Below are positions 40,044-49,826 of a stretch of 64,000 nucleotides of DNA, in pieces. The stretch's first letter is position 1, and every line of letters begins with the position of its first letter. The notes beneath the pieces are model-generated. The model had not been told where the DNA came from. It worked only from the letters and a program-made list of their open reading frames with translations, and searched no databases. A program made the translations under genes and the position numbers. Origin of the DNA: Saposhnikovia divaricata (lineage: Eukaryota > Streptophyta > Magnoliopsida > Apiales > Apiaceae); contig CM071596.1 in assembly GCA_036435485.1 (NCBI GenBank), positions 142,365,501 through 142,429,500 of the forward strand, given 5' to 3'.

Positions 40044-43000
40044 TTGCAGGGCAACAGGGAGGCAATCCTAGTCGTGGACAGTGGATGCTCAGGACACATG
40101 ACTGGAAATAAAGCCCTGCTATCAGACTATAAGGAGAAGGCTGGCCCAAAAGTTTCCTATGGTGATGGCAATGTAGGAAGAACATTGGGATATGGCAATA
40201 TTAATCTTGGAAATGTCATCATCAACAATGTAGCTCATGTCCCAGGACTCAAGCATGACTTGCTATCTGTGAGTCAAATCTGTGACAAGGGATATCATGT
40301 AGATTTGCAACCTGAATATTGTGAAGTTATCAGCAAATCTACAGGAAAGGTTGTTCTAGTTGGTCATAGGCAAAACAACATTTATGAAATCAAGCTCTTA
40401 ATAGACTCTGTTAGAAAAGCTGTTTGCCTGTCTACAAGAATGTCTAGTGAAGAGAGTTGGAAGTGGCACAAGAAACTCTCACATTTGAACTTGAACACCA
40501 TCAATGAATTGATCAGAAAGGATCTTGTAAGAGGACTCCCAAAGGCTCTGTTAAATGTTGATGGCCTATGTGATTCATGTCAAAAGGCCAAGCAAAGGAA
40601 GTCATCTTTCAAGAGCAAGACAGAATTTTCAATTACTGATCCTTATCATCTTCTGCATGTTGATCTCTTTGGTCCAGTAAATGTTATGTCTATAGCAAGG
40701 AAGAAATATGCTTTAGTCATTGTTGATGAATACACTAGATTCACTTGGGTGTATTTTCTAGCAAAGAAGGATGAAACTACATTAACTCTGATGGAGCATG
40801 TGAAGCTTCTGGACAAAGGATCAAGTAACAAAGTCAGAATCATCGGAAGTGATAATGGAACTGAGTTCAGGAATGCAACAATGCAAGAATTCTGCAAGAA
40901 CAATGGAGTGAAGCAAGAATTTTCAGCACCTGGTACACCACAACAAAATGGTGTAGTTGAAAGGAAAAATAGAACCTTGATAGAAGCTGCCAGAACTATG
41001 CTTGATGAAGCAAAATTGCCAATTTATTTCTGGGCAGAAGCTGTTCAAACTGCTTGTTTTACTCAAAATACTACACTGATCAATAAGCATGGAAAGACAC
41101 CATATGAGATGGTGAAGAAAAAGAAGCCTAACCTGAAATACTTTCATATTTTCGGGTGCAAATGCTTTGTTTTGAAGACTCATCCTGAACAGTTGACCAA
41201 GTTTGAGCTAAAGGCAGATGAAGGAATTTTTGTTGGCTATCCACTATCAACAAAGGCATTCAGAGTTTACAATCTGAGAACTAAAGTGATCATGGAATCT
41301 ATACATGTGTCTTTTGATGACAAGAAAATAACTGGACTTGAAGACATAGATGAATATGATCAACTGAACTTTGAAAATGAAGATTTAAACTCTGTTGAAG
41401 TAAACTCTGATCAAACTATTCTGACAGACTCTGTTGAAACAGACTCTGAACCTCTACTGGTAAACACTGGAGAAACTTCTCAGCCACAACAAAGGGAAGA
41501 ACCAGTTGAGGGGGAGCATGATCAAGATGAAGACTCAAACATTGATACTGAGTCAACTGAAAAATCTGAATCAAACTCTGATGATTCAAACTCTGAAAAT
41601 TCAAATTCTGACTCTGGGCAGTAAAGTTCAGGGGAAGTCTCAGAAAATGAAGAAAGCCCACAACAAAATCAGGAGAGCATGGATCAAGGGGGACGATCAC
41701 ATGCTGACAGAAGTCATTTGCCTTCTGCTAGGAAATGGACTAAATCACATACACCTGATTTGATAATTGGTGATCCAGATGCAAAAGTAAGAACAAGAAG
41801 TGCCACTACAAGTGAATGTTTGTTTCATGCATTCTTGTCTAAGAATGAACCAAAGACAGTGGAAGAAGCTCTACAAGATGCTGACTGGATAACAACAATG
41901 CAGGAAGAGTTGAATGAATTTGAAAGGAATGAAGTTTGGACCCTTGTACCAAGGCCAGAGAACAGATCTATTGTTGGTACTAAATGGGTTTTCAGAAACA
42001 AGACTGACAGTGAAGGTGTTATCACAAGGAACAAGGCTAGACTGGTAGCAAAAGGCTATTCACAGCAGGAAGGAATAGACTACGATGAAACATTTGCTCC
42101 AGTTGCAAGATTAGAGGCAATTAGAATTTTTCTAGCATATGCCTCTCACAAGAAATTCAAAGTGTTCCAGATGGATGTGAAAAGTGCTTTTCTGAATGGG
42201 AAGCTTGAAGAAGAAGTGTTTGTTGAACAACCACCAGCATTTGTGGACCCAAAATATCCGGACCATGTCTGCAGGCTGGATAAAGCACTCTATGGACTTA
42301 AGCAAGCACCAAGGGCATGGTATGAAAATCTGGCTCAATTTCTCTTAGAAAGTGGATCCAACAGAGGTACTATTGACAAAACTCTGTTTTATTTCAAATC
42401 TGGGAGTGACTTGCTTTTAGTTCAGATATATGTTGATGACATTATCTTTGGGTCTACTAATGATAAACTCTGTAAGAAGTTTGCCAAGCTCATGCAGTCC
42501 AGATATCAAATGAGCATGATGGGAGAGCTTTGTTATTTTCTAGGCCTACAGGTGAGACAAACAGATGATGGTATCTTCATTAATCAAGCAAAATATACCA
42601 GAAATCTTCTCAAGAAATTTGGTATGCTTGACTGTTCATCTGCATCAACTCCCATGGCAACAACAACTAAATTGGACAAAGACACAGGAGTTTCAATGGA
42701 TATGACAAACTACAGGGGCATGATAGGATCTCTTCTTTACTTGACAGCTAGTCGGCGTGACATCATGTATGCAACCTGTCTTTGTGCAAGATTTCAGGCA
42801 GATCCTAGAGAGCCACATCTGACAGCTGTGAAAAGAATCTTCAAGTATCTCAAGGGCACCATATCATTAGGTCTGTGCTACCCCAGAGAATCAGATTTCA
42901 AGCTACTTGGGTATTCTGATGCAGACTTTGCATGCTGCAAGATAGACAGAAAGAGCACTAGTGGAAGTTGTCAATTTCTTGGTGACATACTTGTCTCTTG

Positions 43001-43373
43001 GTATAGCAAGAAACAGAAATCAATTTCTACATCTACAGCTAAAGCAGAGTATATTGCAGCTGGTAGCTGTTGTGCACAGATCTTGTGGATGAAGAATCAA
43101 TTGCTCGATTATGGATTGAGGTACAGTAAGATTCCTATTTACTGTGATAATCAAAGTGCTATTGCTATGACAGGTAATCCAGTATAGCATTCAATGACCA
43201 AGCACATCAGCATAAGGTACCATTTCATCAGAGAACATGTGGAAGAAGGGAATATTGAACTACATTTTGTGTCTACAGAACAACAGCTTGCAGATATCTT
43301 CACCAAACCATTGAGTGAAGCTACATTTACAAGACTGGTCAATGAACTAGGAATGGTCTCTGGTTCTGACTAG
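40044..43373 (+). pseudogene. pol: pol region: protease, integrase, reverse transcriptase, RNase H; two internal stops
   Basis: Domain order is that of Ty1-copia. The protease active site DSG lies at 40077-40085 in VVDSGCSGHMTG. The integrase zinc region is WHKKLSHLN to CDSCQKAK (about 40460-40600). The catalytic core follows with D in HVDLFGP, D in SDNGTEF and E in VVERKNRTL. RT begins near 41900 (WTLVPRPENRSIVGTKWVF) and its catalytic YVDD is at 42429-42440. RNase H has YSDADFACCKIDRKSTSG, AKAEYIAAGS and CDNQSAIA. A single in-frame TAA at 41622-41624 separates integrase from RT. A TAG at 43185-43187 stands where the family has Gln before HSMTKHISIRYHFI. The same frame then runs to the natural end at 43371-43373. 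Upstream, the gag frame does not join the protease frame. Catalytic motifs are intact, so decay is by nonsense and frameshift, not loss of active-site residues. Confidence 0.95.
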
Positions 43374-44021
43374 GAATGTTGGTTAGATTCAAATTTTACT
43401 TATGTAATGTGTTGCTCATATTTCCTTGATTTGTTAAGTGCTAAGTGAACTCTGTTGATTAAACTCTGTTATGCATACTCTGTTAACATGTTTTTCTTTG
43501 AACACTGTCAAACTCTATTAAATTCTGTCAGCATGCCTGTATGTCATACACCGTTAATAAGTTTGATAAACTCTGTGAATCCTGAGTTGATTATTGTCTG
43601 AATGAAAACACCAATGAAGAAATATGTATGAAGCATGATTCTCAGTAATTAATCTTGAATCTTTCTGAGTTATTGTGAACTAATCTTAGATTGTGCAGAA
43701 AGTTAACACAACATGATACTGGTTCATATTTTTAGCATCACTTAGTTTATTTTGTCCTAAACTCTGAATCTATAAATACTGTGTGCATTGCCTCTCATGA
43801 ATAACTACTGATGTTGATGAACTCTAAACTCTGTTAGTTATACTCTGGTAGATTAAAATGCTTACTGCAAAACCCCCAAAGAAAATGTATATAGGTTGCT
43901 ATACTCCTTTGAGATTATGTTGGTGACTAGGATGACCCAGGAACCTATTGGTATATAATATGGGCTAAAATTCTCTGATTTTTGGTGACTGGCTCCAACC
44001 TCTAATTACTGGAATGAATAG

Positions 44022-44062
<41 letters not shown>

Positions 44063-44739
44063 CAATAGAGGGGGTATAAAATAAATTAAATGTTACTGTA
44101 TATAGATTGTTTACTACAGAGTTTAGCTTTCATCATACAGTCAGTGTTTACTATGAGAGTTTGTGCATCCAGTGTTTATTGATTTACTTTATGGAATTTA
44201 TGAAAAATTAGATGCTCTAAAAATTGATTTGGTAAACTCTGCTACACACACACATATTTTCACAACTGTGCAATTTTTGAAAGGGTTTCGGTGATAAAGT
44301 TGGAGAATTGACAAACGTTGTTGATTTGTGGTTAGTACTCTAAGGTAAATTTTCATTTGGATAATTTGAAAATTTTGGAGTAAATAGTGCTTTTGACAAC
44401 TGTTAATAAGTGTATTGTGTTAAAGTGTCTTGGAAATAGGAAAGAGAATACAGCGGTGATAATTGTTATTTTTACTGCGCGTATGACACATGTCCCACTC
44501 ACTCATTATTGTGTCCCACTCACACATTAATCTAGGAACTGTTGAGTGTTTGAATACACAAACGATTGAGTTTTAATTTTTAATTACAACTCTAATTACT
44601 TTTGTGTACAAGTTTCATTTTTACTTTCACTCACTCACTGTTACATCTCACAGTTCTCTCAGTTTTCACTTGTGCATTTTCGCAAACACTTTTCCTACAT
44701 ACACTTTTCATTGTGATTTCTTGCCCGTTTCTTGATTTA
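43374..44739 (+). other. Spacer between pol and ORF2
   Basis: About 1.37 kb without a supportable gene. It is AT-rich and holds many AACTCTG motifs (for example around 43447-43490, 43570, 43758, 43822 and 44234), a TG/AT-rich stretch, an (AT)n run at 44029-44060, and a doubled TGTCCCACTCAC near 44490-44525. The hydrophobic open frame just before 44740 lacks an ATG. Such long spacers before a second ORF are known in SIRE-type elements, where the downstream ORF may come from a spliced or readthrough RNA; nothing here proves either. Confidence 0.6.
44029..44060. repeat. (AT)n microsatellite
   Basis: About 16 AT dinucleotides inside the pol-ORF2 spacer of the copia element. Confidence 0.95.
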
Positions 44740-45581
44740 ATGGCTTCTAAATCATTCACTGTTTTTGGTCTACGTTTTGTCCCTAACAATTATGCAGCCC
44801 CACTCAATAATGAACATGTTCCAGAAGCGTTTCATCTTATGCAGAATTTCTTGAGAGACTCAGAGATTGGACAAGCTCTGGTTGAACCTAGCACTCTCTC
44901 TGCATCTCAAATTGCCACTTTTTGGCAAAACTCAGTCTATGTGGATGGAGGAGAGAATGGGACTCCAAACATCATCTTCACTCATGATGAACAAGAGTTT
45001 GTGATTACTCCACAAACTGTCAGAGAAACGATGGGTTTTGATACACACACCTCTTATGCTTATGTTGGTGAACCTCAATTGAGACAAATGCTACAGGAGA
45101 TAGGCTACATGGATTCTCTTGAAAAGCTTGGCAGTGTAAAGAGGCCTAATCTCAGGAAGGAATGGAATTTTTTCTTCGACGGCATCACAAGAACATTCCA
45201 GAAGAAGGTCACTAACTGGGATGCTATTCCAATGGACAGTCTACAAATCGGGTATTCTCTACTTTATGGTAGTAATTTTGATTTTGGTAGATATGTTCTA
45301 ATGAATCTAGGTGATAAACTGTCAGAGTCTACTACAGTTTATTTTGCTCGATTTTGTCAAATGCTATTCACTGCTTGTGTATCTGGTTTAGAGATTGTTG
45401 AAGCTGATGTGATTCAGCCTTTTAGAGTCAACAAGAGAATATTCTCTGATATGACTAATAAAGATGCTGGTAAAGAAAACCTACCTGTCTTTGTTCTGCC
45501 ACTTGTTTTGCAGAATTTTCTCAACCAACCTCAAGACCAACCACAACCAGAACCACACCCTGAACCACTAAACACTGATCA
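44740..45581 (+). pseudogene. ORF2 of the copia element, 5' part (uncharacterised retroelement protein)
   Basis: The first ATG of the open frame is at 44740 (MASKSFTVFGLRFVPNN). About 280 codons are read before the hAT insertion. Recognisable stretches such as EWNFFFDGITRTFQKK and DSLQIGYSLLYGSNFDFGRY resemble the helical N-terminal domain found in many plant retrotransposon extra ORFs. It then becomes rich in Pro and Gln (QPQDQPQPEPHPEP). In SIRE/Maximus elements the ORF at this place is often called env-like. I see no convincing signal peptide or membrane segment downstream of the ATG, so I would not call it an envelope protein. The reading frame enters the hAT element and soon stops (45777). 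The continuation after the insertion lies in the same phase. Confidence 0.8.
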
Positions 45582-45977
45582 TAGGGATGGGCATCGGGGC
45601 ACTTCGGGGTCGGGGAGTGCTATCCCCGCCCCCATCCCCGAATTTAAACCCGATCCCCGTCCCCGGCCCGATCCCCGTCGGGGATTATTTTGTATTCCCC
45701 GTCCCCGGCCCGAACGGGTAACGGGATTCCCGCGGGGAATCGGGGAATTTCATTTTAAACAAAAAATAACATTGTAAACAATTTTAAACACTAACTAGTG
45801 AGTTTGAAACAATTTTTTAAGCACTAAATTAATATAAAAATATTACTTAAATAAACAATTATTAATAACATGGAAATGAAGTTATTTAACTACTAGAAAG
45901 ACAAACATATAAGATTAAAATATCATTTTATTTCCAATATAAAGTATTGTAAATTCGTATATATTAATATATGATTG

Positions 45978-46048
<71 letters not shown>

Positions 46049-46257
46049 GTGGTGAAATTGTGTCGGGGACGAATCAGGGCGGGGGTCGGGGATCGGGCGG
46101 GGGAGACATAAAATCCCGGCCCCGGCCCGCTCCCCGATTTTTTTTGAAAATTGTCCCCGCTCCCCGACCTGTACCCGAAAAAATCCCCGATTCCCCGCCC
46201 CAAACGGGGCGGGGATCGGATCGGGATCGGGCGGGTCGGGGTGAATGCCCATCCCTA
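45582..46257. mobile_element. Non-autonomous hAT-superfamily element nested in ORF2
   Basis: The 676-bp insert has perfect 13-bp terminal inverted repeats TAGGGATGGGCAT / ATGCCCATCCCTA and an 8-bp target duplication. The outer ~190 bp at each side are very GC-rich and crowded with CCCCGA/TCGGGG motifs. The centre (about 45770-46045) is AT-rich and ends in a long (AT)n run. There is no transposase ORF, so mobility would need a transposase in trans. GC-rich subterminal motifs are often transposase binding sites in hAT elements; this role is inferred here. Insert plus duplication is 684 bp, a multiple of three, so the flanking ORF2 halves remain in phase. It inserted after the retrotransposon. 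Confidence 0.95.
45984..46044. repeat. (AT)n microsatellite inside the hAT element
   Basis: Roughly 30 AT dinucleotides in the AT-rich core of the hAT element. Open frames reading as Ile-Tyr repeats on the minus strand come only from this run. Confidence 0.95.
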
Positions 46258-49160
46258 ACTGATCATACTCAAACCTTAAACACTGAACCACCTACATCAC
46301 CTACCCACACTGTACTTACTCAACAACCTGCAACCTCAAACCAAACCTCTATCCCTGAACCACAACCTGCATCCACTCACAACACTCCATCACAAATCAC
46401 AAACACTGCTCCAACCCAAAATCCTCAATCTCCAATCATAAAACAATCTTCATACACTCAACAACTAAACACTGAATCATCACAATCTCAACCACAACCA
46501 CAGCCTAAAGCAAAAAGAGGCAGAGTAAAGCAATCAGCAACAACTACTGAAAGACATGCAAGAGTTAAGAAGACAATAGAGAAACACACCAAAGCAAAAC
46601 AGACATCTCCTGGAGCTGTTTATGCTAGAAGAAAGATTCAAAGAGCAAAAAGACCTAAATCACCCTCAGTGGTGGCAGAATCCAGTAAAGAGGATTCAGA
46701 TGAAGTGCCTCTAGCTAAGAGGAGAAAACTAGTAATCTCTGATTCTGATGGTGAAAATGTTGAAGCTCCAGAGGTGGTTTCACAACAAACACCTACTGTT
46801 GAGGCTAAAAAAGATATACCTGCAGAGGTTGATATGCCTGCAGAGGTTGAAATGCCTGCAGAGGATAAAATGCCTGCAGAAGAGGATAATAGAGATGGCT
46901 TTTCTCCAATGGATGATATTCTTGATTCATTCATGCCATTCTCTGATCCTATCTCACCTATTTTTGCTCAATCTGAAGCAACTGGTGTAGCTGATCAACC
47001 TACAGTTGTCATTTCTGAAACTGTAGCATCACATACAGAGTTAATCTCAGATGCTCACGAGACTGTTGAAGGAGGTGATGAGGTTGATCAAGCAACCAAG
47101 GATACTTCTCAGCCTATGCCTGTTGATGACACAAATGCAAACTCTGTTGCTGAGCCTGAGCAACATGAAGAAAATCTTGACAAGGCTGCAGAAGAAATTG
47201 TAGAAACTATGGCTGACAATGCTCAGCACAGTGTTTCACTTGAAGAAGATGTAGAACATGCTAAAGCTGTAAGTGTTGAGCTTGAAGGTGAAAGCAGAGC
47301 AAACTCTGATTCTTTTCTGAGTGCACCAGTGCAAACAGACAATAAACATACCTCTTTCGATTAACCTTGTAAGTCTCATGAAATTGAAAAAGCACAACTT
47401 GCAAAATTTGCTGCTGACTGGTAAAAAGAGGATTGCATTTTTCCAAGAGGGAGAGCAACTAATTTTGTTAAGCAAACTACCAACACTATCTCCAATCCAG
47501 AGATTCTTTCTTGCTTAAAAGCAACTGTAGTTCAAGTCAAGACTCTGGATGGTAGATTTGATGAAACTAAGAAGGCAATCACTGACTTGAGGACTGAGAT
47601 CCAAACTAGAGAAATGAACATGGAAAGAGAGTCTAAACTCATGACTACAAAATTTTCTAAAGCTCAAGACAATCTCTTTGCCAGGCTGGGTAAAGTTGAA
47701 GAGAATCAGTCTGCCTTGTCTGTTAAAATTGATTCTATTGCTACCTCTTTGGAGTTGATCACATCTATACTCATGCCTGATGATGTCAAAAAGGGGAAGA
47801 GAGTTGCAAGTCAAAATGCAAGCAATTTCAAACTCTGACTCAGAAGGATAATGCTGGAGATGGAGGAGAAAATAATAATAGCAAGGGCAAGGCTGTAGAA
47901 ACTCAAAATCTGAAAACTAGCAGCAAGTCTCTTAAATCACAGTCTGCTGGGTTAAACACTGATACTCGAGGTTCTTCAAAGACTAAGAGTTTGGTACTAT
48001 CCTCTGATCCTCAGACTGATGAGGAATTGGCTGCTAAGTTATTCTTAGAAGAAAATGAAGAGGGAGTTACAATTGCAGATGTTCAAGCTCAAGAGAAGAT
48101 ATTTCTAGCAGAACATAAGAAAGCTGTGAAATCTGGCAATTCTAAGAAGAATGTGAAAGCTGCAAAGCCTGTTCTTAAAGGTATTCAAATCAAAGAAAAA
48201 GTTGGTACTGAACAAAGGATGCAAGTATCCAGAAAACCAACAGATGCAGACTTTAAGCAAAAGCTGAAAGGCATTGCTGGAGAAAATACAACCTCTGTTT
48301 CTACACAAGTTGTAAAGAAGAATGAAAACACAACCTCTGTTGTTACACAAGTTGTGACCACACCTTTACAATCTTCTCAGTTGAAATCAACGTTTGGAAA
48401 GGGAATTCTTCATGATCCAAATCAAGCACTTAAAGGTTCTATGGATTTCACTGATGGAAGAGCATTTTCTGGGAAAATTGGAAACAACAAGGGTGGTATA
48501 GGATCACACAGGGATAAAAGGCAGAATGTTAGTCCTAGAGATCCATCTTCACTGACTGTTCCAGGTCAAGGTGTTGTTACTCAAGAGAGTTTAGACAGAC
48601 TGGAATCAGTACAGTTGGTCTATCAGAAGAGCCTAAAGAAAGATTTTCTATTATACTTCATGGCAGATGAAACGGTTTTCAAAATTGGGGAGAATGATAT
48701 TGGTTTGAAATATTGGGAAGAACTAGAACATGTTCTGTATCTTTTCAAGGTAACAAATCAAAGGACTCAATCTACTGCAAATGTGCTTAGATAGAAGATG
48801 CTTCAGAATCTGGCAAGAAGAGGCATGAAGTATAACAGTAAATATGTTCCTAAGTACAGAGACTGGAATGGAAAGCTGATAGAGATGGAAAAGGGAACTA
48901 CAAAGCTAAAGACTGATCTTGGAATCACTGTTCTTGATTTTAATGTGAAGTCTGAAGAGGTGAAGTATATCAGATTGGGAAATTAAATGAGAAGAAACAA
49001 AATCTACGATCTCAGAGCTGCTATCTATCAGATTGATGAGAATGATCCTCAGTTGAGAGAGATCAAGGAAGCTATGGAGAATGAACTTGAAAATGCTGAA
49101 AGAAGATTGCTTATAGACTATCTCAGAGCTACACCAGATCTTGAAGAGATTAGAGGTTAA
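46258..49160 (+). pseudogene. ORF2 of the copia element, 3' part, several stops and one frameshift
   Basis: Immediately after the hAT element the frame continues in the phase of the 5' part, with a Thr/Pro/Gln/Asn-rich stretch, then a basic segment (AKRGRVKQSATTTERHARVK, KRPKSPSV, AKRRKL) that looks like nuclear localisation signals. An 18-bp tandem repeat encoding PAEVDM-type units follows at 46819-46890, then an acidic tail. Stops are TAA 47362-47364 and TAA 47422-47424. The next part (47521-47838) is coiled-coil-like. The frame shifts near 47825, reads on to TAG 48792-48794 and TAA 48984-48986, and ends at TAA 49158-49160. Intact, the ORF would exceed 1,200 residues. The C-terminal piece resembles the relic at 52632-54376 (YVPKYRDWNG there reads YVVKYRRRNG). 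Function is unknown. Confidence 0.78.
46819..46890 (+). repeat. 18-bp coding minisatellite in ORF2, four units
   Basis: CCTGCAGAGG-type units start at 46819, 46837, 46855 and 46873. They encode a repeated PAE(V/D)xM hexapeptide. Each unit carries a PstI-type CTGCAG. Confidence 0.9.
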
Positions 49161-49300
49161 AGTCTGTAAGAGTTTTCTTATTTCTGTAGATTTTTGTTAA
49201 GTAGAAGCTTAAACTCTGTTTGTATATTAATCACTGTAATTTTGTATTTGTTTTGACATCATCATTTACTGTAAACTTGTACATTCTTGCTAATGAACAA
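49161..49300 (+). other. 3' untranslated region of the copia element
   Basis: 140 bp of AT-rich sequence between the ORF2 end and the polypurine tract. It holds one more TTAAACTCTG motif at about 49209 and no other recognisable signal. Confidence 0.6.
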
Positions 49301-49312
49301 GTTGGGGGAGAT
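49301..49312 (+). other. Polypurine tract (plus-strand primer)
   Basis: GTTGGGGGAGAT lies directly before the TGTTAG start of the 3' LTR. It is the RNase-H-resistant primer for plus-strand DNA and is characteristic of SIRE-type copia elements. Confidence 0.88.
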
Positions 49313-49826
49313 TGTTAGAAATGATTGATGAAAACAGTGTTTAGGAGCTACAGCGACAAATCAGAGTTTAGCTGGAAGCAGTCAGAGTTTAGTTAAACAC
49401 TGACTATGGAAGCTCGACAGAGTTTAGTTAAACTCTGTCTGGAGGAAGCGCGTACGAAGTCAACAAAAGATATTAGAGATCAATTGAAGATTGATATGGA
49501 AGCGAGATCTTTGGAGACTGGATAGCTATCAAAGAGATCGAGTTGACTTAGGAGACGTGTGACAATCTGTAATTGATATCATTGTATAGCTGATTATTAG
49601 GAATATCAATTAGAGATTGTATCGAAGCTGTATGTTTTATAAATACAGTTAGGTTAACCCTAGAAGGGTATCGTGCATCGAACTATCTTTATTGTAACCT
49701 AGCAACTCTTTGTGATAGTTTACATCACGAAGAGGGTTTTTAATACCAGAAGATTTAAAGTGCATAATCATCTTAATTGTTATTCTCTCATCTAATACTG
49801 ATTATTAGTGTGTATTCGGCCTAACA
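49313..49826 (+). repeat. 3' LTR of the copia element
   Basis: 514 bp, starting TGTTAG and ending CTAACA, followed by an A run and then the continuation of the interrupted satellite monomer. Differences from the 5' LTR are seven substitutions (for example GCAAC/GCTAC, GTTTTGTT/GTTTAGTT, TGTTTGG/TGTCTGG) and one inserted C near position 390. Its palindrome CAGAGTTTA-GT-TAAACTCTG is at 49418-49437 and its TATA box at 49638-49645. Confidence 0.96.

Larger units (their letters stand above)
45574..46265. other. 8-bp target-site duplication flanking the hAT element
   Basis: ACTGATCA occurs at 45574-45581 and again at 46258-46265, directly outside the terminal inverted repeats. A perfect 8-bp duplication is the hallmark of hAT-superfamily insertion. 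Confidence 0.95.
37228..49826 (+). mobile_element. Ty1-copia LTR retrotransposon, SIRE/Maximus type, full length but defective
   Basis: The 12.6-kb element is bounded by 513/514-bp LTRs that start TGTTAG and end CTAACA. It is flanked by A runs consistent with a 5-bp AAAAA target duplication in the T6A6 tract of a satellite monomer; the satellite continues in register on the far side. Internal order is primer site, gag, protease, integrase, reverse transcriptase, RNase H, a long spacer, a second ORF and a polypurine tract. Integrase before RT places it in Ty1-copia. Large size, a post-pol ORF and a GGGGGAGATTG polypurine tract fit the SIRE/Maximus lineage. All ORFs carry stops and frameshifts and a hAT element interrupts the second, so it is not autonomous. 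LTR divergence (7 substitutions and one 1-bp indel by my count) implies a fairly recent insertion. Confidence 0.95.

Noticed and set aside
44602..44739. Hydrophobic leader that would give ORF2 a signal peptide
   Set aside because: The open stretch starts at TTG, not ATG. The first ATG is 44740, after the hydrophobic part. Only a spliced leader could rescue it and no evidence is seen.
45923..46291. Minus-strand open frames with Ile-Tyr repeats
   Set aside because: Produced by the (AT)n run and GC-rich arms of the hAT element.
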